From assembly GCF_000189635.1 (NCBI RefSeq), contig NW_002476372.1:100298-164297 (forward strand): 64,000 nucleotides of DNA, in the 5' to 3' direction. How positions within the stretch are numbered: position 1 is the first letter of the stretch; every line of letters starts with the position of its first letter. The DNA comes from Tetrahymena thermophila SB210. Its lineage: Eukaryota > Ciliophora > Oligohymenophorea > Hymenostomatida > Tetrahymenidae. This document shows positions 25,847 to 37,945 of the stretch, one piece after another. Under the pieces are notes generated by a model. The model made no database searches and was not told the origin of the DNA. It saw only the letters and a program-made list of their open reading frames with translations. Position numbers and translations under genes: made by a program.

Positions 25847-26571
25847 TAGAATTAATAATGGCTAATATGAATATTTCTTTTAAAATTAATAATTGGATTA
25901 AAAGTGTATGTTTATATGTTTACTAATAAAATGTAATCATTTAATAAATATTCTTCTACTTATATATTTTGATTGCAAAAGCCTCTCGCATTTATCAAAG
26001 AAAGAATATATTATAATTTTGTTTGAATGTATATTAATTGTTTCTTACTTAATATTTTTACACGCACTTCTATTTATTTTTTCTAGTCAATAAAACTTGA
26101 AAGAATTAAGAATAATATGGACATTTAGAAAGGATTTATTATTAAGAGAAAGAATTTTAATGCATCTAGAATCATTCTAAGATTTTTGTATATATATTTA
26201 ATTTGTCTTTTTGAGTTTTCATTAGTTTTCTATTCCCTTTATTTGCTTATTAATATAACAAGAATTAAATGGAATTTTATTTGTTTCTCTTTTTCTTTCA
26301 TTTATTATTCATTTTGTTTATTTATTTATTTAATTTTTTGCATATATGTTTTTTCTTTATCATTTTAAAATTAAAAGAAGAGTCACCGAAATAAACAATA
26401 AACAAATAAACAAAAAAAATCTGAACATACTCATTTAATAATTAAATAATAATTTAGTTAAATTAAAAATAAGAAAAAAAGATTTGTTAAATATATAGAT
26501 AGAATTAACTATTCATTTGTTCTTTCTAAGCAATTATTAATAAGTAGTCAAGCAATCAATTAACATATAAA
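25847..26571. other. Intergenic region
   Basis: AT-rich spacer. The apparent 60-codon frames at 25908-26093 and 26186-26368 are Phe/Leu/Ile/Ser/Tyr-rich translations of T-rich DNA without any family features and were not called. Confidence 0.5.
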
Positions 26572-29500
26572 ATGGCTGAATCTAAAAAAAAAGAGTGTGT
26601 ACTTTGTTACGATGAGATTTAATACATCGGTTTAGGTTAGTGCAATCACAAGGAAATGTGCTATAAATGTCACTACAAGATGAGAACATTTACTTAAAAT
26701 ATTTCTTGTCCTTTGTGCAATGTAAACTATCGCGCTATTTTTTTCATAATCAAACTTACTTAAAGCATTTAAATTTGTATTAATTTCTGGTTATTAAAAT
26801 AATTAGAGTTTGAATGGTGATTTGATTATTACAGATGATTTTAATGCTGACTTTGATGACTTTGAGTTAGATGGCTTAGAAGTATTTGATGTAAGTCATT
26901 ATTTTATATCTATCTATTCCAAATAGCTAATTGATCTATTTATTTTGTAAAAATATAGTAAAAAGCAGGAATTTATGCTACTACTGAAGAAATTTATCAT
27001 GAACTGAAAAAAGTAAATGAAAATAGTAAATTTAATATCATTTTAACTTATTCTCTATTTAAAATAGCTTGTAGAAATTAAGTGTTTCGCATCTGGATGC
27101 AAAGAAGAAAATAATACATTTTAGAGTCTTGCAAATTTAAAAAAGCATTTGAAGGAAAAGCATTAGCGTTTTTTATGGTAACTTAATTTTTAATGAAATT
27201 ATTGAGACAAATTTATAAACTACATCTTTAATACATAGTGACATCTGTTTAGAATACAAAACATGCGTCTTGTCTGAATAGAAATTGTACACATAGCCAG
27301 GTTTAGAAAAACATACCAAAAAGGGAGACTTCGATGAAGATGGAAATGTTTATTTCTTCCATCCCGAATGCAAAGTAAAATATGACAAAAATATAAGAAG
27401 ATGTTAAAATAAATTCTTTTTGAATGATAATAGTTTTGCTTGAAGTAATTTTATGATGAAGAAGCTATCGTAAAACATATGCCTGATCACTTTACATGTC
27501 ATGTTTGTGGTCCTGATTACAAATACATTTATTATAAGAACTACTAAACTTTAGAAAAGCACTTTAGAATGTCTCACTATCTTTGTGAAGACTAATCTTG
27601 TAGAAGCAATTCATTTATCGTTTTTAAAACAGCTCCTGAATTAGAAATGCATAATTGTAAAGTTCATAACTAAAGCAATTCCAAAAAGCACACTGTTAAG
27701 TAAATAAATTAAAAGAAAAAAAAAATATTACCTATTTTAATTTTAATTCTTAGCTAAATTAATCTTACAACTATGACTGGTTTTGATTTCGGAAACGGTA
27801 CTGAAATCAAAACAAAAAGCAAGGATGATTAAATTAAAGATAAGGAAGGTTTGGATTTTGAAAGTCAATTCCTTTCTTTAAGAAAAACCAAAATGAAAAA
27901 TACTTAAATTGATTCTCATGAAGATGAACCTATTGATTACAGAGACTTCTACTGCTAAAAGTATGACGAAAAGTATATCAAAGAAGAAACAGAAATCTTG
28001 CAACAATATTATGAAGAACACTATGGTGAATAGAAATAATAAAAAGGTGGTAGAAATAATAATAGATCCAAAACTAATACCAAAAGAAAATCTTCGTAAT
28101 ATTAATTCATTTTTTTTAAATTTAATTTATTTATTCTTAATAATGTAATCTTTGTCAAAAAATCAGTCAAATAATTAAAATTTTTAAATTTTTGATAAAG
28201 TTAAAATATCTACTATTTTATAATTATGATAATAAGTGAAAAAGGTTTATTAATTATATATAAGGTATATTTAAATATGCTTAATTATTAAAATATTTTT
28301 AATATAAAATAAGTACTAAAAACGATGAAGTATTTTAAGAAGATATTCCACTTCTAAGATATCATTAAATTCATCATTTAGATGATGATTAAATATTAGG
28401 AAAACTTGGATTTGTTTTAGATTAAGAAAAATATGATTAAGTTGAATAAGCAAAAAGTTTGATGTAGAAGAAGAAAATAACTGCTCTTGAATTCTATAAT
28501 AAATTTGAATCTTGTGTAGGAAAAGCAATAGCATTAAGATTACTTCCAGTTTTGGCAGCAAGTTTAAATTCAAAGTATGAATCTATTTAAAAAGAATTAG
28601 ATGATGTTTACATGGCTTAAATTAAATTATTACCAGCAAAGGTATACATTTTTATTATTTTTCAAATAAAAGATATTAAAAAATAACAAATATTTTTTAA
28701 AAACTTAAATTTAGAATTAAAATTTGATAAACAGCTCCACTACTTATAAAGAATTTTTCTCTAAATTTAGAACCATTATTGAGGATTAGCTTTCTAGTCG
28801 TATTAAAAGTGGTGCACTAAAATTAAACTTAAAAGATTTAAAAATGGATAGATCAAGAAGATTCTAGCTCATTGAAATTTTAAGAAGAGTTAAAACAAAA
28901 GAAATGGCTAAGCTTAAGTTTATTTCCAACTTTGGTGTCTCTGTTGATGTCAATTCTATGATTTTAAGAAAACTTTTCTTCTCTGACTTTAAAAAAATAA
29001 ACGATCATTTGGATAAGATTCCCAACCATGAAATACTTCACCTCTACGTATACGTGTAAGCTTTCTCTTTCTGATTATGCTTAATTCTCAATAAAACAAT
29101 TTCTAAAGCTACTTTTAAAAAACAAAAAAATTAATATATAAAATTAATTTATTTATTTCATTAATTTATAAATAAATAAATATAGGAGCTATTGTGATGA
29201 TTTATTACATGGAAAAGATATTCATAAAGATAAATAGCAAATTTCAGTTAATATGTTAAAAGATTACTTCTCTACTCATCCAGAAATATATAACCAATTC
29301 TACCCTAAGGGAGAAAATGTTGACGAAGAGTACTAAGAAGAAGAATAAAAATAATAAATAGGTATTATATAAAAAACAAGCGTCATTTCAAAATCAAGTG
29401 GCCAATCTAAAGCATAGCAAATTGATACTTAAGATATTTATGAGTTCCCATCTATGAATCCTTAATAAAAGAAGGTTGTTCCTGCATCTTAAATTAAACC

Positions 29501-30010
29501 AGAACCTACTCTACCTGTAGAAAAGCCTAAAAATGAAAAAGAAATATAAAAAAAACTAAATGTTTAGAATAATTGGGAAAAAGCAAATGAAAATCCTTTC
29601 CTCTATGAATCTTAAGATACCAAAATTAGAGTTAATTAAGTTTTAAAAGAAGAATTCCCCACTTTAGGTGGAGGAAAACCTCTTCAACCATTCACTGTTC
29701 CTAAAAGTAACTCATTTATTTCCAAATAATATTTAATTATGAATATGTAAAACAAATTTATTAAATTACATTTTAATAAATAAATATAATAGAAAAATAA
29801 CCAACATTATTTACTGAAGAGGAGAAACCTTAACCTAAAAGTCAAGCAAAAAACAATGGTAATCCTACTAAATAAGAGTCTAATTAATGGAATGGCCCAG
29901 GTAGCGAAGATGTAAATGAACACGATATAGCTAACTTAAAAGTTGTTGGAGTTAAGAAGAAAGGTAAAAAGGGATAAGTTCAAGTATCTCTTGCTGGTTA
30001 CTTTAAATGA
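26572..30010 (+). CDS. ZNF598: E3 ubiquitin ligase of the ZNF598/Hel2 family (ribosome-collision sensor)
   Basis: Eleven exons: 26572-26721, 26807-26890, 26959-27012, 27068-27177, 27239-27374, 27434-27699, 27754-28095, 28314-28641, 28715-29055, 29186-29706 and 29793-30010; 849 residues (human about 900). The N-terminal RING is CVLCYDEI...GQCNHKEMCYKCHYKM...CPLC. It is followed by the family's C2H2 series: KCFASGCKEE...LKKHLKEKH, CDICLEYKTCVLSEQKLYT, CKFCLKQFYDEEAIVKH, FTCHVCGPDY, and HYLCEDQSCRSNSFIVF. The C-terminal part has an EEFPTLGGG motif (EFPALG-like in relatives) and ends KKGKKGQVQVSLAGYFK. The family ubiquitinates 40S proteins of collided ribosomes and starts ribosome-associated quality control. 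Exon phases are consistent; the join at 28095/28314 is inferred from frame. It lies directly downstream of Ski8. Confidence 0.93.
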
Positions 30011-30874
30011 AACTAATTAATCTGATAAATTTTAATAAACGAAGATATTTAAGAGCATTAATTAAATATCTTTCTAATAAACTATTAACAAAAACAATGG
30101 CAAAGACTATCTATCAATTACTTACTTAATCAATCAATCAATCACGCTCACTCACTCACTGTAAAATATTATATAGAACACAAATTAATAATTCCATAAA
30201 TTATGAAAAAGCAGATAAATGAGTGAATTTGTAAGCTAATTAGTTTTTATGCTATCCTTTAATAGTATTTATAAAATAAATCTATTTTAATAACATAACA
30301 AAATATAAATAATACAATAAGCAAACAATTTTTGGTAGATAGATAGGTTAATTATATTTATGTTTTATCTAATATTAATCAATTTAAATACAATTGCTGT
30401 ATGTATCAATAAATCAATTAATGAATGAATGGTATTTTTTATTTGCTAGGTAAATAAATCTAGTTTATTTTATATTTATTGCAAATATCTATTTAATTTA
30501 ATATTATCACAAATAATCTTTCTAATCCCTAAAAAATTAACAAAATAAATATTTTTTTGAAATTTAATTATTTTTTTGCTTAATATTTTAACATACCTAC
30601 CTATCTATTGTCTATTTCTTACATGTTAAATTTTATAAAATTATTTTTTTTATCATCCTCTTTAGGAGACTTTAACAAAAACCCCAAAAATTTGAAAAAA
30701 TATAGAATATTGTATTTAAACGCTTTATACACTATATATATAGATATTATATTAAATTTACGAATTTATTGATTGATTAGTGCCTTTATTTACTTTATCA
30801 TAAATATTTTTTCATTTATTTTCATTTTAAATTAAACCTACCAGGATAAGAAATATTTCAAATGATTAATTTCT
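30011..30874. other. Intergenic region between convergent genes
   Basis: AT-rich, no gene. Contains short TCAA/TCAC simple repeats near 30120-30160. It presumably holds both 3' UTRs. Confidence 0.45.
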
Positions 30875-31198
30875 TCAAAATTTGCCGCATTCTTCAGCTT
30901 CTTCAATAGTATAAGGTTTTTCATTAGCTCTTTTTACTGATTTCTTATGGACCTTAGTAGTCTAGTGTGTCTTTAAAGATTCATCATTATTGAAATATCT
31001 AGCGCATGGAATACAATAATATTGACCAAGACCAGGTAAGTCTTCGTTAACTTCTTAATTGAGCCACTTTTCTTGATTTTCAGGTTTTATATCTTCATGG
31101 ACTTGGTCCTAATCTCTTTTATAATGTCTAGTTTTAAATGTTCTGTGGAAATTTTTATTCTTTCCCTTAGTTCCCTTTCTTCTTTAAACTCCTCCCAT
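30875..31198 (-). CDS. BUD20: Bud20/ZNF593-type C2H2 zinc finger, pre-60S factor
   Basis: Intronless 107-residue protein. The basic N-terminus MGGVQRRKGTKGKNKNFHRTFKTRHYKRDQDQ is the conserved nuclear-import and ribosome-binding segment of this family. It is followed by the single U1-like C2H2 finger YYCIPCARYFNNDESLKTHQTTKVHKKSVK (Cys, Cys, His, His all present) and a YTIEEAEEC tail matching Y(S/T)xxEAExA. Bud20 shuttles with pre-60S particles and aids their nuclear export. Length matches the family (about 115-165). It is divergent from the membrane-protein gene at 31940. Confidence 0.93.
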
Positions 31199-31939
31199 TT
31201 ATTTTTACTTAGTTGATTTAATAATATTGGTCAAAAATAATTAATGAATTAATAGAATAAATAATTGTTTGCCAATAAATTCAATCTCTAATTAAATTTA
31301 AAACAACTGAGGTTGATAAGAAATATTATCATTATTTATTAAATTCTTATCTTTAATCACTAATAGCAATTTTAATCTGTACTTTAACAAATTTATATTC
31401 TATTACTTCAAATATTAACTTATTCTATTCAAAACCCAATTTAAAAATTCATTTATTATATTTAGTCTAATTAAATCATCTTTTTTCTTTTTAAATATTT
31501 TGCTATTCTAATAAAATTAAATATAATTATTTTTATTTTCAAATTACTATTAAATATTTTATTCTTTATTTTTGAAAAAATAATAAATTTAAGTTTTATT
31601 TAATTTTCCTGATTAAAAAATAAATCAAATAATTTTTTGTTTTGATATTTATTATAATTTAAATTTAAATATTTTAATTATTTTATAAATGTCTCATAAA
31701 AGTTTTTAAAAAAAATCTAATACGTGGCTTTAAAATTTTAAAAGAAAAAGTTAGTAAAAAGATAATTAATAAAAATATTAATGATATTTTATTTATTGAC
31801 TTGTCTAACAAAAAAGATACAGACACATAAAAAACAATTTGTTGTTAATTTAAAAGCTTTCTTTTCAAATTTTTAATGTTTGATTTTGATAATTAATTAA
31901 TTTATCAAATAATTAAAATACTCAAATATTAAATCCGAA
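31199..31939. promoter_or_regulatory. Divergent intergenic region
   Basis: About 740 bases of AT-rich DNA between two divergent genes, so it must contain both promoters. No motif or RNA gene is recognisable. Confidence 0.45.
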
Positions 31940-32788
31940 ATGTTTTAGAAGGCTGTTACAACATTAGTTTTTGCTTTATTAGCAATAAAAGGTATTACTT
32001 TCATTAATTTTGAATAGTAATCATAAACAGAGCTCTATACCTAGTCATGGAATTTATCATTGACTAGAATCAACAGTCTTTAGCAAGTTGTTTTGGGTGA
32101 ACAAAAGTTTGATATGACTAAGTATCAATTAGTAAGCGATTAAGCTCAAAAGCAATTTATGGTCAATGTAGGTTTATTCTATATAATTGCAGGTTTCTCA
32201 ATTTAATACAGAGCTGTATTATTCAGATATTTATCAGGATTGATATTTATGATCATTTTCTTTGTTTACGGCATTAACAAGAAATAATTCGAAACCAATG
32301 AATATCTTGAAAAATATTATCATTTTGCTCTTTCTTTGGTCTTTTTCTTCTAACATTTGATTGAACCTAAGCTATTTAGTGAAAAAATGGTTTATAAATT
32401 ACTTGATGACGAAAAAGAAAGAATGCTTAAATAAATTGAAGCCAGCAAAGTAAAGAAAGTTAAAAAGAATAAAGATAAGCAAGATTAATAAGAAACCAAA
32501 GAAGAAACTCAAAAAAGAGATATCCTTTAAGAATAATAGAATTAAAAAGAAGAAGTTTAATAAGAGGAAGAATAGGAAGAAGTTGAATCCAAGAATTAAG
32601 ATGCAGTAAAATCAGATAAGAAAGAAGTCAATAAAAAAGAAAGCGATGATGATAATTAATAAGAAGAAAAAAGAAAGTTTTAAGTTGATGAAGATGGTTT
32701 TTCTGTTGTCCCTAAAAAGAATATTAAAAAAGTGTAAGAAAATAGAAAAAATGCTAAAGAGAAAAAGAAATAAATGTATGATATTTGA
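31940..32788 (+). CDS. Small polytopic membrane protein with charged coiled-coil tail
   Basis: Intronless, 282 residues. It has a signal-anchor-like N-terminal hydrophobic helix (AVTTLVFALLAIKGITFI) and further hydrophobic segments at about 75-115 (FMVNVGLFYIIAGFSI, LFRYLSGLIFMIIFFVYG) and about 130-147 (YYHFALSLVFFFQHLI), giving about four membrane passes. After residue 155 the protein becomes a long Lys/Glu/Gln-rich, probably coiled or disordered, cytosolic tail ending DEDGFSVVPKKNIKKVQENRK. I do not recognise the family; the general layout resembles small ER membrane proteins, but that is only a guess. Confidence 0.85.
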
Positions 32789-33154
32789 TTAGTATTAAAC
32801 ACTATCTCAAAAACTATTTTTGAATAATTATTTAACTGTTATTATTTATATTTTACTTGTTTGTTAAAACAATAAATTAAATTTATTTATAAATCTTAGT
32901 TTTTCAATTTTAAATTATTTTTTAAATTTTAATTGCATTTTATTCATACAATATCAATCTTCAGACAAAAAAAAAAATAAATCTTAAAATTTAAGTTTAA
33001 AATATGTATAAGCTAAAGTAGATTTTATTTAGATTTTAAAAAATTTATTATTTATATACACGTACAATAAATATATTTGTTGGTCATTTAAACAAAATTG
33101 AGTTAGTTTCTATGCTTTTAATATATTTTATAATAAAATTAACTTATTTTAAAT
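32789..33154. other. Intergenic region between convergent genes
   Basis: AT-rich sequence between two convergent stop codons; nothing recognisable. Confidence 0.45.
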
Positions 33155-34485
33155 TCAATCTAAATCAACTGCAATTTAATGAGTATTAAAAAGCCATTCA
33201 ACAAACAAATTTTGCTATTTATAAATACTAGCTTTGTGAATGCTTTGAACTAATTCTATATCTATCTCAAAACTATTTAAGTATTCTAAAAATGCCTCTT
33301 ACAGTTTCTTAAATAATTAGTGATAAAAATTTATTTTACTTAAAAATATTTAATTTAATAAATTACTTCAGATAAATTTATGAACTTGGGCTTATATACT
33401 TTGCTAATATTTAATCTAATATCATGCTTTTGCTCTGAAATATATTTAAATTTTAAAATATCTTCAATTTAACTATGACTTTCATATATTCCAATATTTT
33501 TAATAGTAATTTCTCCAAAAGATTCTTCGCATTCATAAACAACATATTATTCTACTTCTGGCTTATCTTTAACAATTACCTAAGCAAAAAAACAATTAAA
33601 TAAATTAAAATATATTTTCTGTGCTTAATTAATTACTAAAAATGTGAAACTGTACTCTTCAAGAGGATTTCCTAAAGGGTTTTCTTAATCTAGGATGAGG
33701 TCTCTAGCTATTTTTTCTCTTTCTTAGTGTAAAGAGTTAAAATATTGATTTTCAAATCTAATATCTAAAATATCCTTAGCTTAATCCAATTCATTATAAT
33801 ATAAAAATCTTTAATCGTTTGGATTTAATACATGATATCTTTCACTAAAATAATTAAAAATAATTTATAGCAAAAGTTTATTAACATAAATAAATAAATA
33901 ATTAATAATATAAAATTTTTACTTAGCTCTAAATAGAATTTCTACTTATTTTGATCCTATTCTTTTAATCAATTGCATAACAGGTTTTCTTGAATTTTCT
34001 AATAGGAGAAATCCTTTCTCTGAAAAGCATTTCTATTATATTAACAATCAATAAAAACATATCATTTTAATGAATTTAGTTAAGTAGTAAGTAAAATTTT
34101 ATTGAAAACAAAATAAAATCTTACCAAAAGATCTTGCTTTGTTTTATCTATAATTTATTAATTTTTTAAGTAATCTTTGATTTCATATTATAAAACTCTT
34201 CTTAAAGATGTCGCAACGGCACATTTTGCTTTTATAGTACTCATAAATTATTAATATTTTTTATTTTAACTTACTTTTGATTTCATAGTTTGTAGGATCG
34301 CTATCTAATTCTTCAATTAGCTCCTTTTCATTTTCTTTCATCTAATTACAAAGACCTTATAGATCGCTATCGAGAACATTAATTTCTTTGACTTCCTCTT
34401 TCTATCTGAGAAAGCTAATTTAAAACTTCTAGGCATATGAAAAAAATCTTTTTATAGAATACCTAGATTTGTTTAAAGAAATCAT
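33155..34485 (-). CDS. Mam33/C1QBP-family mitochondrial matrix protein
   Basis: Minus-strand exons 34275-34485, 34125-34228, 33923-34032, 33637-33844, 33367-33579 and 33155-33307; 332 residues. The N-terminus MISLNKSRYSIKRFFSYAQKF is rich in basic and hydroxyl residues and lacks acids, as in a matrix-targeting presequence. The body follows the p32 fold order: helix LRRVLQYEIKDYL, strands KGFLLLENSRKPVMQLIKRIGSKQVEILFRA, later YVVYECEESFGEITIKNIGIYES, and the C-terminal helices LSEKLQEAFLEYLNSFEI...LVQSIHKASIYKQQNLFVEWL. The family forms acidic doughnut trimers that assist mitochondrial ribosome assembly and translation. An alternative start at 34244 (MSTIKAKCAVATSLRR), skipping the 46-base first intron, would give 267 residues. 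Confidence 0.85.
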
Positions 34486-35007
34486 CTTAAAATTTAAATT
34501 GTGCTTTTTTATTTATTGTATAAAAAAATATTTGGTGCTATGTAGATATTTAATATTTTAGCTTTAAAATAAATATATTAATTATATTAATACACAATTT
34601 TAATTATTTGGTTATGTAATAACTAAGCAAATCAATTAATTTTTGAAAACTAAGTAAATATCTTCAAAATTATCAAGAAAGAAGAGATCATAATTTTATT
34701 GTTTAATATTGGTTTATTTTAAATATGATTTTAAAATAATTAAAATATTTTAATTAGAAGTTTATTAAGTTTAGATTGATAATATGGCTTTTATTAAAAT
34801 TTAAATATAATTAAATATTTGAACATTTTACTAAGTATTTCGTTAAGTGCATATTACTACGAATTAGATGAAGAAATTTATATAGCTGTTTAGATATGGT
34901 GAAATAATTAAATTTTGGAGCAAAAATATTACAAAAACGAATAAAAATATCTACAAAACCATAGAGAAATAATTATATTATAAACAAACAATATTTTATG
35001 ACAGTAA
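34486..35007. promoter_or_regulatory. Intergenic region upstream of the Mam33-type gene
   Basis: About 520 bases of AT-rich DNA between two minus-strand genes. It should hold the promoter of the Mam33-type gene and the 3' UTR of the Cwc2-type gene. No motif is recognisable. Confidence 0.4.
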
Positions 35008-37057
35008 TCACTTTTTCTTACTAAACTCGAGTGGTTTTTCAGTATCTTAATTTTATTATGAATACTGATAATACTATTAGTAATACATTTATTGATTTTA
35101 GTACTGTTGTTAATAATAAGATGCAAATTCTTGTTGCTATTGTTAACTGTACTGCCCATACTGTGGGTATTAAGATATTAATGGATATTATTATTCTTAT
35201 CCACTTTTTTCTTAAATTTCATACTCATGTCCTTCTCTACCTTTAGTTTTTTTCAACTCTCTATCTTTGCTTCTACTTCTACTTCTGCTTCTACTTTTGC
35301 TATCTTCATAACCAGAATATTTATCTCCTTCATCATCATCATCGTCATCAGCAAAAACTTAATTCAATAACTGAACATTCTATTTCATTAATTGCTATTC
35401 TTAATTAAACTTTTTTTAAGCCAAATACTATTGCCTTTTTGCAAGGTGCTATTATTTTTTGAGGTTAGCTTCTTCAACTTTTGATCTTATTTCTTAATCT
35501 CTCTTTTATTTTTCAACTACCCTTTTGAGCTACTCGTAATGCTCTTTATTATATTTTTCTTAATTTTCTGTATCGAGATGCTCTAAAAACCATTTAATAT
35601 TAATTACTTCACCTTCATCTAAAGCTTAATGTTGCATAGCTTCTTTAGCATATTCAGCCATACATCTGTGTACATATCTAATGATAGCTCTACCTTAATT
35701 AGGAAGATATTTAATATCTTCTATATCACCCCATTCACTAAAATGACGATATAATATTTCATACATTTAAGTTATTACACCAATACCCTCAGTTGGAGCT
35801 TTAAAATCTTTAATTTCAATGCTACGAGTTTCATGCATAAATGAACCAACACCTCCTCTATCTTCTCTGTGCTTGTCATGCCTTTATCTTCCGAAAACAT
35901 CACGACTGTTATCTATTGTCATGCATTCAGCAAGAGATGGAACACGATGAAAATATCTAATATTATTTATAAATAAAATAGTGTTTATAAGTATTGTAAA
36001 CTCTAATTAAAAGAAAAAAATTTTAAGGTTTGAAATTCTCAATGAAAATTAATTACTTTAAAATATTTAAATTTAAAACAAATTAAAAATTATTGAATTT
36101 TTATTAATCATGAATGATAAAATTTCTAATAATACATTATTTATTTTTATTATTCTAATAATCCAAAATTAAATAAATGTTGATACATTAATCTATAATG
36201 ACATAGCTACTAATTAATTACCTGCAATTTTAGCCTTCAGAGCAGCAGCCCTTTGCCCAGTGGTGACAATAGTAGGCACTGTAGCGATCAGTAAGATCTG
36301 CTTTAGTGTATCCTGAATCAAGTTCTGTATTACAACGAGTTTCTGCAGGAGTCTTATGATCTCTTACAGTATCTCTAGTATCAGATAAATGCTTTCCGTA
36401 CCAAATATTATATTCTTGATCACCTTCTTTGTAAGCATATTTATCTGCCAAAGACTGCTCAATTTATTTTCTTGATGGTCTAAGAAGTATTTTAGAAATA
36501 TCCTTTTCACCTCTTTTAGAAATCTACTATTGCATTCCTTTTGGTATATATTTGTCTAAAGTGTTTAAATTATCTTCTATATTGTTTTGTTAAACACTCA
36601 TTTATTAATTATTTTCATCTGCTTCTTAATTGTCTTCATAATTAACTTCCTAGCTGTCAGATTAAGATCTTGAACGATTTTATTTTTCTCCTTCTGATTC
36701 CAAATTTTTTTGTTATCCTTCATCTTAATCATCTACATTTTTTTTAAGCTTTTCTTTTTAAATCTACACTTTTACCATTTCTAATAATTTAGAATCATTT
36801 AATTCAGATTATGTTTCTTTTGTATTATTAACATCATCTTTTTTACTTTCATTAGATGAAATATCATTTGAATTTGAATCTTTTTACTTTTCTTATTTAT
36901 ACACTTTTTCAAATACCTTGAGCTTTTCTAAAACTTCAGAAGGCAATTCCCATAAAGATTGACTTGTAATTGGATTATAATAAAAATATCTATTATATGC
37001 TTCATTAAAATGCTATTCAAAAGGCTTAATTAATTCTTGAAAAACCTTTTAATCCAT
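35008..37057 (-). CDS. CWC2: Cwc2-type spliceosome protein with WW-like and Q/Y-rich extensions
   Basis: Two exons, 36222-37057 and 35008-35956, 594 residues against about 340 in yeast. The core matches Cwc2: the Torus segment EYNIWYGKHLSDTR...ETRCNTELDSGYTKAD, a CCCH zinc finger YYCHHWAKGCCSEGQNCRYFH split by the intron, then an RRM (IEIKDF, HFSEWGDIEDIKYLP, GRAIIRYVHRCMAEYAKEAM). Cwc2 belongs to the Prp19 complex and contacts U6 snRNA in the activated spliceosome. Unusual additions are an N-terminal WW-like module (YNRYFYYNPITSQSLWELP, first Trp replaced), a long acidic/Gln linker, an RS tract (SRSRSRSRS), and a terminal region rich in Gln and Tyr (35010-35160 on the complement) resembling prion-like low-complexity domains. 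Confidence 0.92.
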
Positions 37058-37945
37058 TTCTTTCACTCACTATTAATCCTATTATATTATATTTCCCCTT
37101 GTTATTTGTTTATCCAAGTATTTCAATATTTTAAAGCGCTAAAATTATAATAAATTTTAATCTTTTTACTAGAATTTTTGTAAATTTGATAAGAATTTAA
37201 AATAATTCAAAGGTTTTTCGAACTAATTTAATTGAAATAAATAAATAGTTATTTATATAATTAATAAGATGACTTGAAAAAAATTGATTAATTTTTATAA
37301 TAATGCATCTATCTATTCCAATTATAAAAATTAAGAAGATATGCAAAAAAAATATTGAAAATATTTCAATAAATTGATAACTTACCTACCTATCTGTCAT
37401 ATCCATATTCTATCTAATATACTCTAAAAATTATATTTATTACTTAAATTAGAAATGAATAAAACAAAATTAAAATTGATATAAAATTAATCATTTCAGA
37501 TAATTGTTTATTGATTAAACTTAATTTTATAAAATATTTTGTTCTATTTAGTTTATAATTAATATTTGCACTTAATACATTAAATAATATAAATTTATAA
37601 ATAAATACACAAATGTATAATTTATATATTGTAGTAAGTAGATTATGTTTAGCTACATCAAATACTCCATCTAAAAAATCATTTTTCAGTTTTTGTAGTT
37701 TAAATTCCATTAAGATTATAATTGATATATTTTGATTAGATTGATGGATAATACAGTATTATTTGTTATCAAAAATTTTATGAAATTAAAGATTAAGAAT
37801 TTTAATCAAATTTTAAATTTTCTTTCTTTTGTTTATTAAATTTTTTTGAATATTGAAAGGAAATCAGTCAAAAATATTAATAATTTAAGATTAAGTATTA
37901 TTTTTTAGTTAGTGTTCTAAATTCATTAAAATAAAAGACTTTAAA
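37058..37945. promoter_or_regulatory. Divergent intergenic region
   Basis: About 890 bases between divergent genes. AT-rich; the frame at 37444-37710 is hydrophobic noise from AT-rich DNA. It must contain two promoters, but none is recognisable. Confidence 0.45.

Noticed and set aside
25908-26368. Two plus-strand 60-codon frames between Ski8 and ZNF598 genes
   Set aside because: Hydrophobic Phe/Leu/Ile/Tyr-rich translations of T-rich spacer, defined with standard stops that are not stops in this organism.
36230-36451. Minus-strand 73-codon ORF
   Set aside because: Not a separate gene: it is the Torus/zinc-finger part of the Cwc2-type gene, cut by glutamine-encoding TAA/TAG in the standard code.
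37444-37710. Minus-strand 88-codon ORF
   Set aside because: Low-complexity Ile/Leu/Asn/Lys product in a divergent spacer, with no homologous features; best explained by AT-rich composition.
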